Counted from the first letter of the stretch, positions 1 through 8,498 are shown. The stretch is DNA of 29,452 nt from CAYQTO01 sp964420455 (GCA_964420455.1 CAYQTO010000023.1:1-29452), one strand, 5' to 3'. Notes: generated from the sequence alone by a model not told the origin. A program made the numbers and translations.

Positions 1-309
1 ACCGACAATGCCCCGGCACCAAGCATGCCGTCGACACCGACGGTCGGCCGTGTCTACGACACCAACTGCGATGGCGAGGTCGACGAGCTCGATCCCCCGA
101 ACCTCGTCTTTGTGAGCGGCGACTCGCAGGGAACCTGCTGCAGCTGCGTCGGCAGCAACGAGTGTCTGACGGGTGTCCTCCGCGTCCTCGACGGTCGGTC
201 CGGGTCCGAGCTCTGGTCCCTCGAGCGGCCCGCGCCGGGGAGCCGGGGCTTCAGCGGGGTGTCGCCGGCCATCGGGGACTTGGATGGAGACGGCCTCCTC
301 GAGATCGTC
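1..309 (+). CDS. Fragment of an FG-GAP/VCBS-repeat surface protein, fused in frame to the next entry
   Basis: The frame is open from base 1, so the ATG at 25 need not be a start and the protein probably began outside the window. About 100 residues are visible. They include a calcium-loop-like DTNCDGEVDE, a cysteine cluster (CCSC and a further Cys), a GVLRVLDGRSG stretch, and a closing DLDGDGLLEIV, which is a classic FG-GAP/VCBS repeat ending. Such repeats form beta-propeller blades in large exported proteins, often of myxobacteria and planctomycetes. None of this belongs to the FAD oxidase that follows without a stop. I therefore treat it as a separate protein joined by misassembly or rearrangement around 301-315. 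The family assignment is good. Whether it belongs here biologically is doubtful. Confidence 0.6.
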
Positions 310-2592
310 GCCCGCCACCGCACCCACATCGAGGAGCGCTTCCCCCGGGTGCTCCGCCGCGTCGGCGGCTATTCCCTGGACCAGTTCCTGGGCGACGACC
401 CCAACCTGGCGAAGATCCTCGCCGGCAGCGAGGGCACCCTCGGCTTCATCACCCAGGCCCGCCTGCGCCTTGTCGCCAAGCCCCCCTACATCGGCGCCGT
501 CGCCATTCATTTCGCCGACCTCCTCGAGTCCCTTCGCGCCGTGCCCCTCATGGTCAAGCACTCGCCCCTCAGCGCCGAGTTCATGGATGGTCCCCTGATC
601 CGCATGTGCCTCGAGAACCCGACGACGATCCCGCTCATGGGGTGGCTCCGTGGCGAGCCCGAGGCGGTGATCCCGGTGGAGTTCGACGCGAACACCCGCG
701 AGGAGGCGGAGGCGCGTATAGACACCCTGGTCGCGGACCTGAAGGCGGCCGGCTTCGGCTACGAGTATGTGAAGCTGCTCGAGCCACGGGAGCGCTTCGA
801 GATCCTCGAGACGCGCAAGCACGGGCTCGGGGTGATGCTGAAGACCATCGGCGACTGGAAGGCGATCAGCTTCATCGAGGACGCGTGCGTGCCCGTGGAG
901 CACCTGGCGGAATACGCGGAGGGGGTGATCAAGGCCTGCGCCGACGAGGGGCTCCGGTTGATGTCCTACGGCCATGCGAGCGTCGGCGTGCTGCACCTCA
1001 AGCCGGTGGTGAACCTGAAGGACCCGGAGGTGCGGGCGAAGTGCGCGCGCATCAGCGAACGCGTCATGCAGCTTTGCAAGAAGTACGGCGGCGCGTGGTC
1101 CGGCGAGCACGGCGACGGCATCGCCCGGGGTGCCCAGAACGAGCTGTTCTGGGGGCCGGAGATGATCGAGGTCTTCCGCGAGGTGAAGCGGCTCTTTGAT
1201 CCCTCGGGAATTCTGAACCCGGGGAAGATCTTCGACACGCCGGGGGTGATGGAGCCGCTGCGCTATACGAACGGCTATCGCAAGACCGACTACGAAAGCA
1301 TGTTCCACTTTCGGGACGCGGGCGGTTTCCAGGGCGCCGTGGAGATGTGCAACGGGGTGGGCGCCTGCCGCAAAATCGGCGAGGGAACCATGTGCCCAAG
1401 CTACATGGCGACGCGGGACGAGAAGGACTCGACCCGGGGGCGGGCGAACGCGTTGCGGATGGCGATGGCGGGCCAACTGGGGCCCGGGGCGCTGACGTCC
1501 CGGGAGCTTTACGACGTTCTGGACCTGTGCCTTGAATGCAAGGCGTGCCACACGGAATGCCCGAGCAACGTGGACATGTCGCGGATGAAGTCGGAGTTCC
1601 TCCATGCGTATCAGGCGGAACACGGTCGGACGTTGCGGGCTCGTTTGTTTGCCCATGCGCCGGACACGGCGCGGCTGAACTCGGGCCTGATGGCGCCGCT
1701 GGTGAACACGGTGCTGCGGATTTCGCCGGTGCGCCGCGCGATCAATCGGGCGCTGGGGGTGGCGGTGGAGCGCAGCCTGCCCCCCTTTGCGACAACGACC
1801 TTCCCCCGGTGGCATGCGCGCCATCGCCGCAAGGTGTCGCCCCACGCCAACGGCCCCGAGGTTGTCCTGTTCGACGACACCTGGATGAATTATCACGAGC
1901 CGAACATCGGCCGTTGGGGTGTGCGGGTGCTGGAGGCGCTCGGTTACCGGGTCACCATCGCCCGGGCGGGATGCTGCTGCCGGACCTTCATCAGCAAGGG
2001 GTTCCTGGACGAGGCGCGCCGCCGCGGACGCCGCACGCTCGAGAACCTCGACGCCCATGCCTCCCGCGGCGTCCCCATCCTCACCTTTGAACCGAGTTGT
2101 TCCACCTCGCTGACGGACGACCTGCCGGACCTGATCGAGGACGAGGCCCTCGGACGCCGCATTCGCGGGGCTGTCGAACCGGTGGAGGTCTTCCTCGCCC
2201 GCGAGCTCGCCGGAGGCCGCTTCGATCTCAACCTCCCCTCGGTCAAGCGCCGCTACCTCCTCCATGGCCACTGCCACCAGAAGGCCCTGATCGGCACCTC
2301 CGCGGTGAAGAAGCTGTTGGGCCACGGGAACCCGGGGCGAATCGAGGAAGTCGACTCGGGCTGTTGCGGGATGGCGGGGAGTTTCGGGTACGAGCAGGAG
2401 CATTATCGCATCTCGCAGCAGATCGGCGAGTCGCGGCTGTTTCCCGCGGTGCGGCAACGGCCCGAGGGGGCGGCGATCGTGGCAAACGGGTTCTCTTGCC
2501 GCCATCAGGTGCACGATGCCACCGGCGAGACGCCGATGCATGTGATCGAGGCTTTGGGCCGTGCGATGAAGCCCCGGCGCGAGAAACCGTAG
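310..2592 (+). CDS. FAD-linked oxidase / Fe-S oxidoreductase (GlcD-GlcF fusion type), N-terminus missing
   Basis: This is a flavin and iron-sulfur dehydrogenase of the glycolate/D-lactate (YdiJ-like) type. It probably oxidises a 2-hydroxy acid and passes electrons to the membrane quinone pool; the substrate cannot be read from sequence. Numbering from the ATG at 25, the end of the FAD-binding domain (RRVGGYSLDQF, then SEGTLGF) is at about 111-145. The FAD-oxidase C-terminal domain, with YGHASVG and GEHGDG, runs to about 410. Two [4Fe-4S] cysteine sets follow (C442/C448/C457 and C502/C505/C508/C512), then two CCG domains (CCC at 650-652, CCG at 780-782). The first 150 or so residues of a normal FAD domain, including the start of the PCMH fold, are absent and replaced by the FG-GAP fragment. 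As written, the protein could not bind FAD normally. The 3' end is intact. Confidence 0.85.
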   Translation, partial: ARHRTHIEERFPRVLRRVGGYSLDQFLGDDPNLAKILAGSEGTLGFITQARLRLVAKPPYIGAVAIHFADLLESLRAVPLMVKHSPLSAEFMDGPLIRMCLENPTTIPLMGWLRGEPEAVIPVEFDANTREEAEARIDTLVADLKAAGFGYEYVKLLEPRERFEILETRKHGLGVMLKTIGDWKAISFIEDACVPVEHLAEYAEGVIKACADEGLRLMSYGHASVGVLHLKPVVNLKDPEVRAKCARISERVMQLCKKYGGAWSGEHGDGIARGAQNELFWGPEMIEVFREVKRLFDPSGILNPGKIFDTPGVMEPLRYTNGYRKTDYESMFHFRDAGGFQGAVEMCNGVGACRKIGEGTMCPSYMATRDEKDSTRGRANALRMAMAGQLGPGALTSRELYDVLDLCLECKACHTECPSNVDMSRMKSEFLHAYQAEHGRTLRARLFAHAPDTARLNSGLMAPLVNTVLRISPVRRAINRALGVAVERSLPPFATTTFPRWHARHRRKVSPHANGPEVVLFDDTWMNYHEPNIGRWGVRVLEALGYRVTIARAGCCCRTFISKGFLDEARRRGRRTLENLDAHASRGVPILTFEPSCSTSLTDDLPDLIEDEALGRRIRGAVEPVEVFLARELAGGRFDLNLPSVKRRYLLHGHCHQKALIGTSAVKKLLGHGNPGRIEEVDSGCCGMAGSFGYEQEHYRISQQIGESRLFPAVRQRPEGAAIVANGFSCRHQVHDATGETPMHVIEALGRAMKPRREKP

Positions 2593-2836
2593 CCCATGCG
2601 GGCGCCCGCCCGGGCACGGTTTCCACCTGAAACAGTCAACGATTCCGATTGAACAGCCCACGGAGGCGGGGGTTACCCTAAGGCCACTGGCGACGGGCAG
2701 GGTACTCCGCTCCTTGACAAGCGGCGAGCCCTGACCTGCCTCCCCCGCGCATCCGCACCGATCCGGCCCAGGCGCCGGAACCGTCTGCCAAGCCGCAGGC
2801 CCGCGCCAGACCCTCTCTCGAAGGAATTTCCACCGC
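2593..2836. other. Intergenic region, 244 bases, no gene seen
   Basis: No credible reading frame or tRNA fold was found. A TTGACA hexamer at about 2714 could be a -35 element for the zinc-ribbon gene, but no good -10 lies 16-18 bases further on. The stretch 2682-2742 carries CCACTG and AGCCCTGACCTGCC, faintly like parts of a cobalamin riboswitch; see the rejected list. AGGA at 2822-2825 probably serves the gene at 2837. Confidence 0.4.
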
Positions 2837-3571
2837 ATGCCGTCAGACCTGAAAGACCTCCTCGAGCTTCAGGAGCTGGACCAGGAGATCATCGAACTCA
2901 ACGCCCAGCTCGCGCGCTATCCCGCCATCTGGGAGGAGACAAAGCAGAAGATGACGCGTCGCAAGGCCGCGTTCGACTCCGCCGAGGCGGAAAAGACCGC
3001 CCACCAGAACGAGCGCCAGCGCGCCGAGCAAAAGCTCCGCGTCTACAGCGAGGACCTGCGTCGCGCCCAGGTGAAGGCCGCCACCATCAAGACCTCGAAG
3101 GAATACGAGGCGATCAACAAGCAGATCGAGGCGACCAAGCTCCGCATTGCCGAGGTCGAGGAGCGGGGCGTCGCCCTCATCGACCAGCAGGCTGCCATCG
3201 ACGAGGCCGTCAAGAAGGCCCGCACCGAGTACGAGGAGATGGCCGGCTTCTACAAGACGGAGAAGGCTCGCATTCGCGAGCAGTTCAACGAAAAGAAGTC
3301 GCGCGTGGACGAGTTGGAGGTGGCGAAGAAGGAGATCGCAGGACGGCTCACGTCGGAGATGCTCGAGACCTATGAGCGGATCTCCCGACGCCATCCGGGC
3401 ACCGCCGTGGTGCCCGTCCGCTCCGGCAGCTGCACCGGCTGCCACTTCAGCCTGCTGCCGGACTCCCTCGTCCAGGTCCACCGACAGGAGACACTTGTCC
3501 ATTGCCCCAATTGCGGGCGGCTGCTTTCCCATGATGAAGAGCACGTCGAGGAAGAAGTTCCCAGCGTGTAG
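2837..3571 (+). CDS. C4-type zinc-ribbon coiled-coil protein (CT398/CdsZ/FlgZ-like)
   Basis: A 244-residue cytoplasmic protein. Residues about 5-185 are almost entirely charged coiled coil. A C-terminal zinc ribbon follows, with C199-x2-C202 and C223-x2-C226 as likely zinc ligands (zf-RING_7, PF02591). Relatives include Chlamydia CT398/CdsZ and Helicobacter HP0958, which act as adaptors for secretion or flagellar proteins or for RNA. In most bacteria the role is undefined. The length is normal for the family. The start is supported by AGGA 11 bases upstream. It opens a same-strand series; the lipoprotein start lies 25 bases after its stop. Family confident, function unknown. Confidence 0.85.
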   Translation: MPSDLKDLLELQELDQEIIELNAQLARYPAIWEETKQKMTRRKAAFDSAEAEKTAHQNERQRAEQKLRVYSEDLRRAQVKAATIKTSKEYEAINKQIEATKLRIAEVEERGVALIDQQAAIDEAVKKARTEYEEMAGFYKTEKARIREQFNEKKSRVDELEVAKKEIAGRLTSEMLETYERISRRHPGTAVVPVRSGSCTGCHFSLLPDSLVQVHRQETLVHCPNCGRLLSHDEEHVEEEVPSV

Positions 3572-3596
3572 CCCGCGCCCGGAGGGGGCGACCCTC

Positions 3597-4631
3597 TTGA
3601 TCGAACGTTTCCGACCCGCCTGGTACCGGCGAGCAGCCGGTTCCATGGCCCTGCTTGCCGCCGCCAGCCTCGTTCTCGCTGCCTGTTCGGTGACCCGGAT
3701 CGAATCCGAGCCGGCGGGTGCCGTCATCAGCTTTTCCGAGGACGGTATCTCGAACTGGCGTCCCTGGCCACCCCCGGGGCTTGCCGTTCCGGGGGGCGGT
3801 TCCGCCACCACTCCCGTCCGCACCATCGGATTCTTCGGAAACACCTACTTTGTCCGGGCAGAGATGGACGGCTATCGCACGCCGCTTCCCCGGCTGGTGG
3901 AAATGCACGACTTTCGGCGGGAGGCGATCGACTTCGCCTTGGAGGAACTGGAGGAGACTCGCACGGCAAGGCTTCGCGCCGAGGGCTATGTGCTCTACGA
4001 GGGCGAATGGGTGGTGCCCGCGGAGGCCGGCATTCAGCAGTACGAAGGGGTGTGGATGCCGGAGGAGGAGGCGTTGCGGCTCGCCCGGGAGGCGCAGGGC
4101 CTGCGACTGTACGGCGGCGAATGGCTCCCTGCGGACGTAGCCGAGGCGCGCGAGCGGGAGGATCGGCTCGCCGCCGGCTTTGTCGAGTACAAGGGCCGAT
4201 GGATGACCCCCGGCGACGCCGCGGAGCAGCGCCGTATAGATGAAACTGTTTCCGCCATCGCCAGCAGGAAAACCTACGCGGACCTGACCGCTCCCCGGTT
4301 CGAATCACCGATGTTCGCGGCCGGGACGACCCGGGTTGAACTCTTTAACGCGAGCGAGGCCCCCGCGGAGTTCCTCTTCTCCGGCGGCACAACCAGCCTA
4401 TCCGTGGTGGTCCCACCGCTCGCGAGCCGAGGCGTCCTGGACGGGGAGGAACTGACTTTCCCGCCCGGCCGCTACGAGGTCGCCATTCGCCCGCTCGGGG
4501 AGGGGCCAGGCGACGATGGGGACGCTTACGAGCCGGTCTGGGGTTCATGGCCCCTCGCGCCGGGCACGCGGATCAGCTTCACCTACCGCGGTGGCGAGGA
4601 ACTCGCCCCAATCCCCGAGCCCGGGGCGTGA
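3597..4631 (+). CDS. Lipoprotein with PEGA-like region and tandem Y-x-G-x-W repeats
   Basis: I place the start at TTG 3597, 11 bases after GGAGGGGG (3581-3588). This gives a basic n-region (RFRPAWYRR), a hydrophobic core and a lipobox LAAC with C30 as the lipidated residue. An ATG at 3645 would leave no positive charge before the core. The mature part begins with a PEGA-like beta stretch (IESEPAGAVI, later GYRTPLPRL). Residues about 130-205 hold four copies of Y-x-G-x-W followed by a proline or glutamate turn, separated by charged helices. The C-terminal third looks beta-rich, without a family I know. It is probably anchored on the periplasmic side of a membrane. Its function is unknown; binding of envelope components is only a guess. 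Length 344 residues. Confidence 0.75.
   Translation: MIERFRPAWYRRAAGSMALLAAASLVLAACSVTRIESEPAGAVISFSEDGISNWRPWPPPGLAVPGGGSATTPVRTIGFFGNTYFVRAEMDGYRTPLPRLVEMHDFRREAIDFALEELEETRTARLRAEGYVLYEGEWVVPAEAGIQQYEGVWMPEEEALRLAREAQGLRLYGGEWLPADVAEAREREDRLAAGFVEYKGRWMTPGDAAEQRRIDETVSAIASRKTYADLTAPRFESPMFAAGTTRVELFNASEAPAEFLFSGGTTSLSVVVPPLASRGVLDGEELTFPPGRYEVAIRPLGEGPGDDGDAYEPVWGSWPLAPGTRISFTYRGGEELAPIPEPGA
3984..4212 (+). repeat. Four degenerate protein repeats, Y-x-G-x-W core, within the lipoprotein
   Basis: The Tyr codons of the four cores lie at 3996 (YEGEW), 4041 (YEGVW), 4110 (YGGEW) and 4188 (YKGRW). Spacing is 15, 23 and 26 residues. Each core is followed by a V/M/L-x-P or similar turn and, in copies 2-4, by an acidic or basic helix rich in Ala, Glu and Arg. 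Copy 1 to copy 2 lacks the helix. Confidence 0.8.
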
Positions 4632-4697
4632 TTCTCCCGCGGAAATCCTCGTTGCGCTTGCCTGCAGCCCCGGCGCTGGCAACCTTCTCCAACTCCT

Positions 4698-5285
4698 ATG
4701 AGCTTCTATAACTCCGACCCGCCTCCTCCGCCGCCAGACGATAGGGGATACGGTGGCCAGCAGCCCCCGCCGGGTGGCCAGAACGCGGGCGGCGGTCAGG
4801 AGCAGCCCCCCGGCTATCCCTACGACGCGCCCTACACCCAGCCCTACCAGCCGCCCCCCTACGGGGCACCCCCGCAACACGACCCCTATCGTCAGCACCC
4901 GCCGAATCCTTATGCTCCCGTGCCCGGCTTTCAGGGCGGCTATGCCCCGCAACCTGCCAAGTCCGGCCAAAGTCGCTTTGGGTGGATCGGCATCGTCCTC
5001 GCCCTCGCCTCCTACCTCCTGACCGCCGGCTTTCTTTTCCTCCTTGTCCCCTACGTCCAGCAGGGGATCACCCAGCCGAACCCGGAAGATCCCCAGATCA
5101 TTACCGCCGGGCTGATCATGCTCGGCGCCATGGCACTTAATCTCCTCGGGTTGGTGCTCTCCTTTGTCGGATTCGTGGAGAAAGACCGTGGCGTCATCAC
5201 CGTCGTCCTCGGCATCGTCCTGAACGGCTTCCCTTGTCTGGCTTGTCTCTTTCTGATTTTGCTGGGATCGGTTATCGGGGGCTGA
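4698..5285 (+). CDS. Pro/Tyr/Gln-rich membrane protein (DUF4190-like)
   Basis: A 195-residue protein. Residues 1-90 are low complexity: a run of six prolines near the start, then repeated Pro, Tyr, Gln and Gly. Three hydrophobic segments follow at about 95-120, 134-158 and 164-190, enough for three membrane spans. The layout matches small DUF4190-type proteins, which carry a disordered proline-rich tail on one side of the membrane; their function is not established. There is no clear ribosome-binding site before ATG 4698. The start is chosen because the disordered tail is typical and no upstream start fits. It lies 66 bases after the lipoprotein and 162 bases before ftsH. Confidence 0.7.
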   Translation: MSFYNSDPPPPPPDDRGYGGQQPPPGGQNAGGGQEQPPGYPYDAPYTQPYQPPPYGAPPQHDPYRQHPPNPYAPVPGFQGGYAPQPAKSGQSRFGWIGIVLALASYLLTAGFLFLLVPYVQQGITQPNPEDPQIITAGLIMLGAMALNLLGLVLSFVGFVEKDRGVITVVLGIVLNGFPCLACLFLILLGSVIGG

Positions 5286-5286
5286 C

Positions 5287-5304
5287 GGGGAGTTCGGCCT
5301 CCCC
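5287..5304. terminator. Weak hairpin after the membrane-protein gene
   Basis: GGGGAG (5287-5292) and CTCCCC (5299-5304) can pair around a TTCGGC loop, immediately after the stop codon. No T-run follows, so this is at best a processing or pausing signal rather than an intrinsic terminator. Confidence 0.3.
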
Positions 5305-5447
5305 CCGACTGGGCGGGCACGCCACCTATCCTCCTTGACGAGACGGCTTTGCCGCCGGGACGCTCCATCGCCCTGTCACACTCCTTGCTGCAATGGGTCT
5401 CGATGGGGTGCGAGACCGCTCCCCCGCAGCCCTCCGACGAGACGAGC

Positions 5448-7460
5448 ATGAACAACCTGAAGTCTGTTACCATCTGGCTGGTGATCTTCATCGCCTGCAT
5501 CCTGATCGCGTCGCGATTCTTCAACACCCAGCGGCCGGTGGAGCTGGGGACGATCCAGCTCCTGCAGATCGCCGAGGCCGGCCATAACGCCGAAACCGGG
5601 GAAAATTCGGCGTTTCGAAAGATCGAGGACCGCCGTGGCAGCATCGAAGGCGAAGTCTCCGCCGCCCTCCTGAAGGACCTGTTTCCTTCGGCCATCAACG
5701 CGCCCCTCACGGGCCAGGAAAGCTTCATTGCCTTCCGCTCAAGCTATGTCCCGGAGGCGGCACCGGCGATTCTCGAGGACATGAAGCGCCTCGGCGTTGT
5801 GGGTTACAAGGGTTCCGAGCCGAGCGGTGTGCCACTCCTGCTGATCAGCTTCCTCGCTCCCGTCCTGATTCTGGTCCTGTTGTGGTTCCTGTTCATGCGC
5901 CAGATCCAGAGCAGCGGCAACAAGGCGATGTCCTTCGGAAAGTCGAAGGCCAAGATGGTGCAGGAGGGGCAGGTAAAGGTGACCTTTGACGACGTGGCCG
6001 GCGTCGAGGAGGCGAAAGAGGAACTCGTCGAAATCGTCGACTTCCTGAAGGACCCCAAAAAGTTCAGCCGCCTCGGTGGCAAGATTCCCAAGGGCGTGTT
6101 GCTGTTCGGGCCTCCGGGAACGGGCAAGACACTGCTCGCGAAGGCAGTGGCGGGGGAGGCTGGCGTGCCCTTCTTCTCCATCTCCGGTTCCGACTTCGTG
6201 GAAATGTTCGTTGGCGTTGGCGCCAGCCGGGTCCGCGACCTGTTTGAACAGGCCAAAAAGAACAAACCCTGCCTCGTGTTCATCGACGAGATCGACGCGG
6301 TCGGCCGTCACCGCTTTGCCGGCATCGGCGGCGGACACGACGAGCGTGAACAGACACTGAACCAACTCCTGGTCGAGATGGACGGTTTCCAGACGAACGA
6401 AGGGGTGATTCTTGTGGCGGCGACGAACCGGCCCGACGTGCTGGACCCGGCTCTGCTCCGGCCCGGGCGTTTCGACCGCCAGATCACCGTCGATTACCCG
6501 GACATTGTGGGGCGCGAGCGCATCCTGAAGGTTCACGCGAAGGCGGTGAAACTTGCACAGGACGCGGATTTGAAGGCGATTGCGCGGGGCACGCCCGGCT
6601 TCAGCGGCGCCGACCTGGCGAACCTCGTCAACGAGGCAGCCCTCCTCGCCGCCCGCGCCAACAGAACCTCCGTCAGCCAGCGCGAGCTCGAGGAAGCGAA
6701 GGACCGGGTTATGATGGGGCCCGAGCGCCGCTCTCTCGCCATCTCCAGCGATCAGAAGCGCAAGACCGCGATCCACGAGGCCGGCCATGCCCTCGCCGCC
6801 TACTACACCGAGGGATGCGACCCCGTCCACAAGATCACCATCATCCCCCGCGGCCGCAGCCTCGGCCTAACCGCCGCCCTCCCCACCGAGGAAAAGTTCA
6901 ACCACACAAAGACCGAACTGAAGGCCCAGCTCGTCTACGGCCTGGGGGGTCTCGCCGCGGAGCAGATCGTCCTTGGGGAGTTCAGCACCGGTGTCGGCAA
7001 CGACCTCCACCGCATCACCTCGCTGGCACGCCGCATGGTCTGCGAGATGGGCATGAGCGAGCGCCTCGGCCCGCGCACCTTTGGAGACAATCACAGCAAT
7101 GTCTTCCTGGGCCGCGACATGGGGAACCACGAAAAGACCTACTCCGAGGAGATGGCCCGCGTCATCGACGAGGAAGTCAAAGTCATCATCGACGAGGCCC
7201 ATGAGCGCGCCCGCGACATCATGACCTCCCATCGGGACGTTCTCGATGCGGTCACCCAGGCGCTTATCGAACGGGAGACGCTGACCGGCGAGGAATTCGC
7301 CGCGATCGTGAAGGGCGAGCCGTTGCCCCCGCTGTTCAGGAAGGACGGCGACGAGAATCAGACGCCGCCGGCCGCCGAGGAAGCTTCGGAGAAGAACGAA
7401 AAGCGCAAGGCCCCCCGTCTCGGCGATATCCTCGACGGGCCCCAACAGGTCCCCGGATAA
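5448..7460 (+). CDS. ftsH: ATP-dependent zinc metalloprotease FtsH
   Basis: A membrane-bound AAA+ protease that degrades misassembled membrane proteins and selected regulators. I chose ATG 5448, giving 670 residues, because it places the first membrane helix (WLVIFIACILIA) directly at the N-terminus; the frame stays open upstream to 5349 without family-like sequence. A periplasmic domain follows, then a second membrane helix at about 128-148. The AAA domain has Walker A GPPGTGKT (221-228), Walker B VFIDEID (277-283) and the arginine-finger region LLRPGRFDRQ. The protease domain has HEAGH (443-447) with the third zinc ligand in the GNDLHR region. All key residues are present. The acidic-basic C-terminal tail is variable in the family. 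No strong Shine-Dalgarno sequence is visible. Confidence 0.97.
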   Translation: MNNLKSVTIWLVIFIACILIASRFFNTQRPVELGTIQLLQIAEAGHNAETGENSAFRKIEDRRGSIEGEVSAALLKDLFPSAINAPLTGQESFIAFRSSYVPEAAPAILEDMKRLGVVGYKGSEPSGVPLLLISFLAPVLILVLLWFLFMRQIQSSGNKAMSFGKSKAKMVQEGQVKVTFDDVAGVEEAKEELVEIVDFLKDPKKFSRLGGKIPKGVLLFGPPGTGKTLLAKAVAGEAGVPFFSISGSDFVEMFVGVGASRVRDLFEQAKKNKPCLVFIDEIDAVGRHRFAGIGGGHDEREQTLNQLLVEMDGFQTNEGVILVAATNRPDVLDPALLRPGRFDRQITVDYPDIVGRERILKVHAKAVKLAQDADLKAIARGTPGFSGADLANLVNEAALLAARANRTSVSQRELEEAKDRVMMGPERRSLAISSDQKRKTAIHEAGHALAAYYTEGCDPVHKITIIPRGRSLGLTAALPTEEKFNHTKTELKAQLVYGLGGLAAEQIVLGEFSTGVGNDLHRITSLARRMVCEMGMSERLGPRTFGDNHSNVFLGRDMGNHEKTYSEEMARVIDEEVKVIIDEAHERARDIMTSHRDVLDAVTQALIERETLTGEEFAAIVKGEPLPPLFRKDGDENQTPPAAEEASEKNEKRKAPRLGDILDGPQQVPG

Positions 7461-7504
7461 GGTGACTGCGAGGGGAGTTTACGAGATCCAGAGGAGGAGT
7501 GGGA

Positions 7505-7530
7505 GGGAGGCGATGCCGGGAAAGCCTCCC
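7505..7530. terminator. Hairpin downstream of ftsH, possible weak terminator
   Basis: GGGAGGC (7505-7511) pairs with GCCTCCC (7524-7530) around a 12-base loop, 44 bases after the ftsH stop. The following bases are C-rich, not a T-run. Termination would therefore need Rho or be partial. Confidence 0.35.
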
Positions 7531-7544
7531 CTTCCGCCCCGATA

Positions 7545-7583
7545 GGGTTTCAACATTCGCAGTCCCCGGGTTTCAACCCCGGG
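7545..7583. repeat. Direct repeat GGGTTTCAAC x2 overlapping a CCCGGG hairpin before the 7599 gene
   Basis: GGGTTTCAAC occurs at 7545-7554 and again at 7568-7577, 23 bases apart, about two helical turns. The second copy lies inside an inverted repeat (CCCGGG at 7565-7570 and 7578-7583). The hairpin ends 15 bases before ATG 7599, where no Shine-Dalgarno sequence is visible. It could be an operator or a translation-control structure. Confidence 0.45.
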
Positions 7584-7598
7584 ATACAGCAACCAACG

Positions 7599-8498
7599 AT
7601 GACTCTTTGCGTCAAATCACCGCGCCTGCTCCTCGCCACCGCCGCCCTCGCGACCCTTCCTCTGGCACTACCCGCACAGACCCTTCGTCTGGACGATCTG
7701 TTCACCACCGGCACGGCGACAGGGGAACTGACGCTTGCGGATCTCGACGATGGTGGCGCGGCCCGCGTCCTCATGGAACTCCCCACCGACCTCGACGCCG
7801 GACGCCTCGATGCCCTTCTCCGCAAGACCGAACTCCTCGCCGCGTGGTTTCCTCCGGACGGACCGGACTACGCCCGGACTCTCTACTTCCGCGCCCGCGC
7901 CTTTCACGAACGGGGCGAGCGCGACGCCCTTGTCCAGGTCGCCCAGATCTACCTCGACGCCTTTCCCCGCGGTGAAGATCGCGCCTGGTTCTATCGCCGC
8001 ATGGCCGGCGAGTCCCTGCGCCAGGGCAAGCCGGCCAGCGCCGCCGTCTTCTGGGAGTTGATCGTCGACCAGCAGCTCCCCACACCGCCGGACGAAGCCC
8101 TTGATGGCGTTGCAGTTCTTCTCGCGAATCACCAGCCGGCCACCGCGCGGGCGCTCCTCGCCCTCGCCTTCTCCGGCGACGCTGCCTTTCCACCCGAACT
8201 TACGGCCCGACGCGATGCCGCACTTCTCGATACGCTGCTGGTGCTCGACGACCCTTCTGTCCCCCTGCCGCCAGAGCACGCCGATCACCATCTCCGGTTT
8301 CGCCGCGCCCTGGTGATGGAAATCCGCGGCGATCGCGATGCCGCCATGGGCGTCTATCAATCTATACAGGAAGACGTGGAAGCCGCGGCGCCCCTGCGGG
8401 CGCGGGCCGCCGAACGGCTTGCCGCCCTCGGGACGCCTCTTTGGCCACCCCCGGGGGAAATGCCCGCCACCGCGCCGACAGCGGACCCTAATTCCTGA
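7599..8498 (+). CDS. Exported alpha-helical (TPR-like) protein of unknown function
   Basis: A 299-residue protein with a signal peptide: basic start, hydrophobic core at about 10-22, and likely cleavage after LPAQ or ALPA near 25. The mature part is rich in Ala, Leu, Arg and Asp with helix pairs. The stretches LYFRARAFHERGERDALVQV and FYRRMAGESLRQGKPASA are shaped like tetratricopeptide repeats, and a third such unit lies near the C-terminus (MEIRGDRDAAMGVYQ). No catalytic motif is seen. It is probably periplasmic and may mediate protein contacts. It is 138 bases after ftsH and could be read from the same transcript. Its 3' end overlaps the convergent gene by 11 bases. Confidence 0.7.
   Translation: MTLCVKSPRLLLATAALATLPLALPAQTLRLDDLFTTGTATGELTLADLDDGGAARVLMELPTDLDAGRLDALLRKTELLAAWFPPDGPDYARTLYFRARAFHERGERDALVQVAQIYLDAFPRGEDRAWFYRRMAGESLRQGKPASAAVFWELIVDQQLPTPPDEALDGVAVLLANHQPATARALLALAFSGDAAFPPELTARRDAALLDTLLVLDDPSVPLPPEHADHHLRFRRALVMEIRGDRDAAMGVYQSIQEDVEAAAPLRARAAERLAALGTPLWPPPGEMPATAPTADPNS

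Noticed and set aside
2680..2745. Possible cobalamin riboswitch (CCACTG, then AGCCCTGACCTGCC resembling the B12 box)
   Set aside because: The B12-box match lacks two bases, the upstream conserved core is not recognisable, and the downstream zinc-ribbon gene has no B12 link. A covariance-model search would decide.
4290..4315. GGTTCGAATC, the tRNA T-loop signature
   Set aside because: It lies inside the lipoprotein coding sequence, the flanking bases do not form a T stem, and no acceptor, anticodon or D arm surrounds it.
5334..5447. TTGACG at 5334 as the -35 of an ftsH promoter
   Set aside because: No acceptable -10 hexamer lies at the correct distance; the match alone is too weak to annotate.
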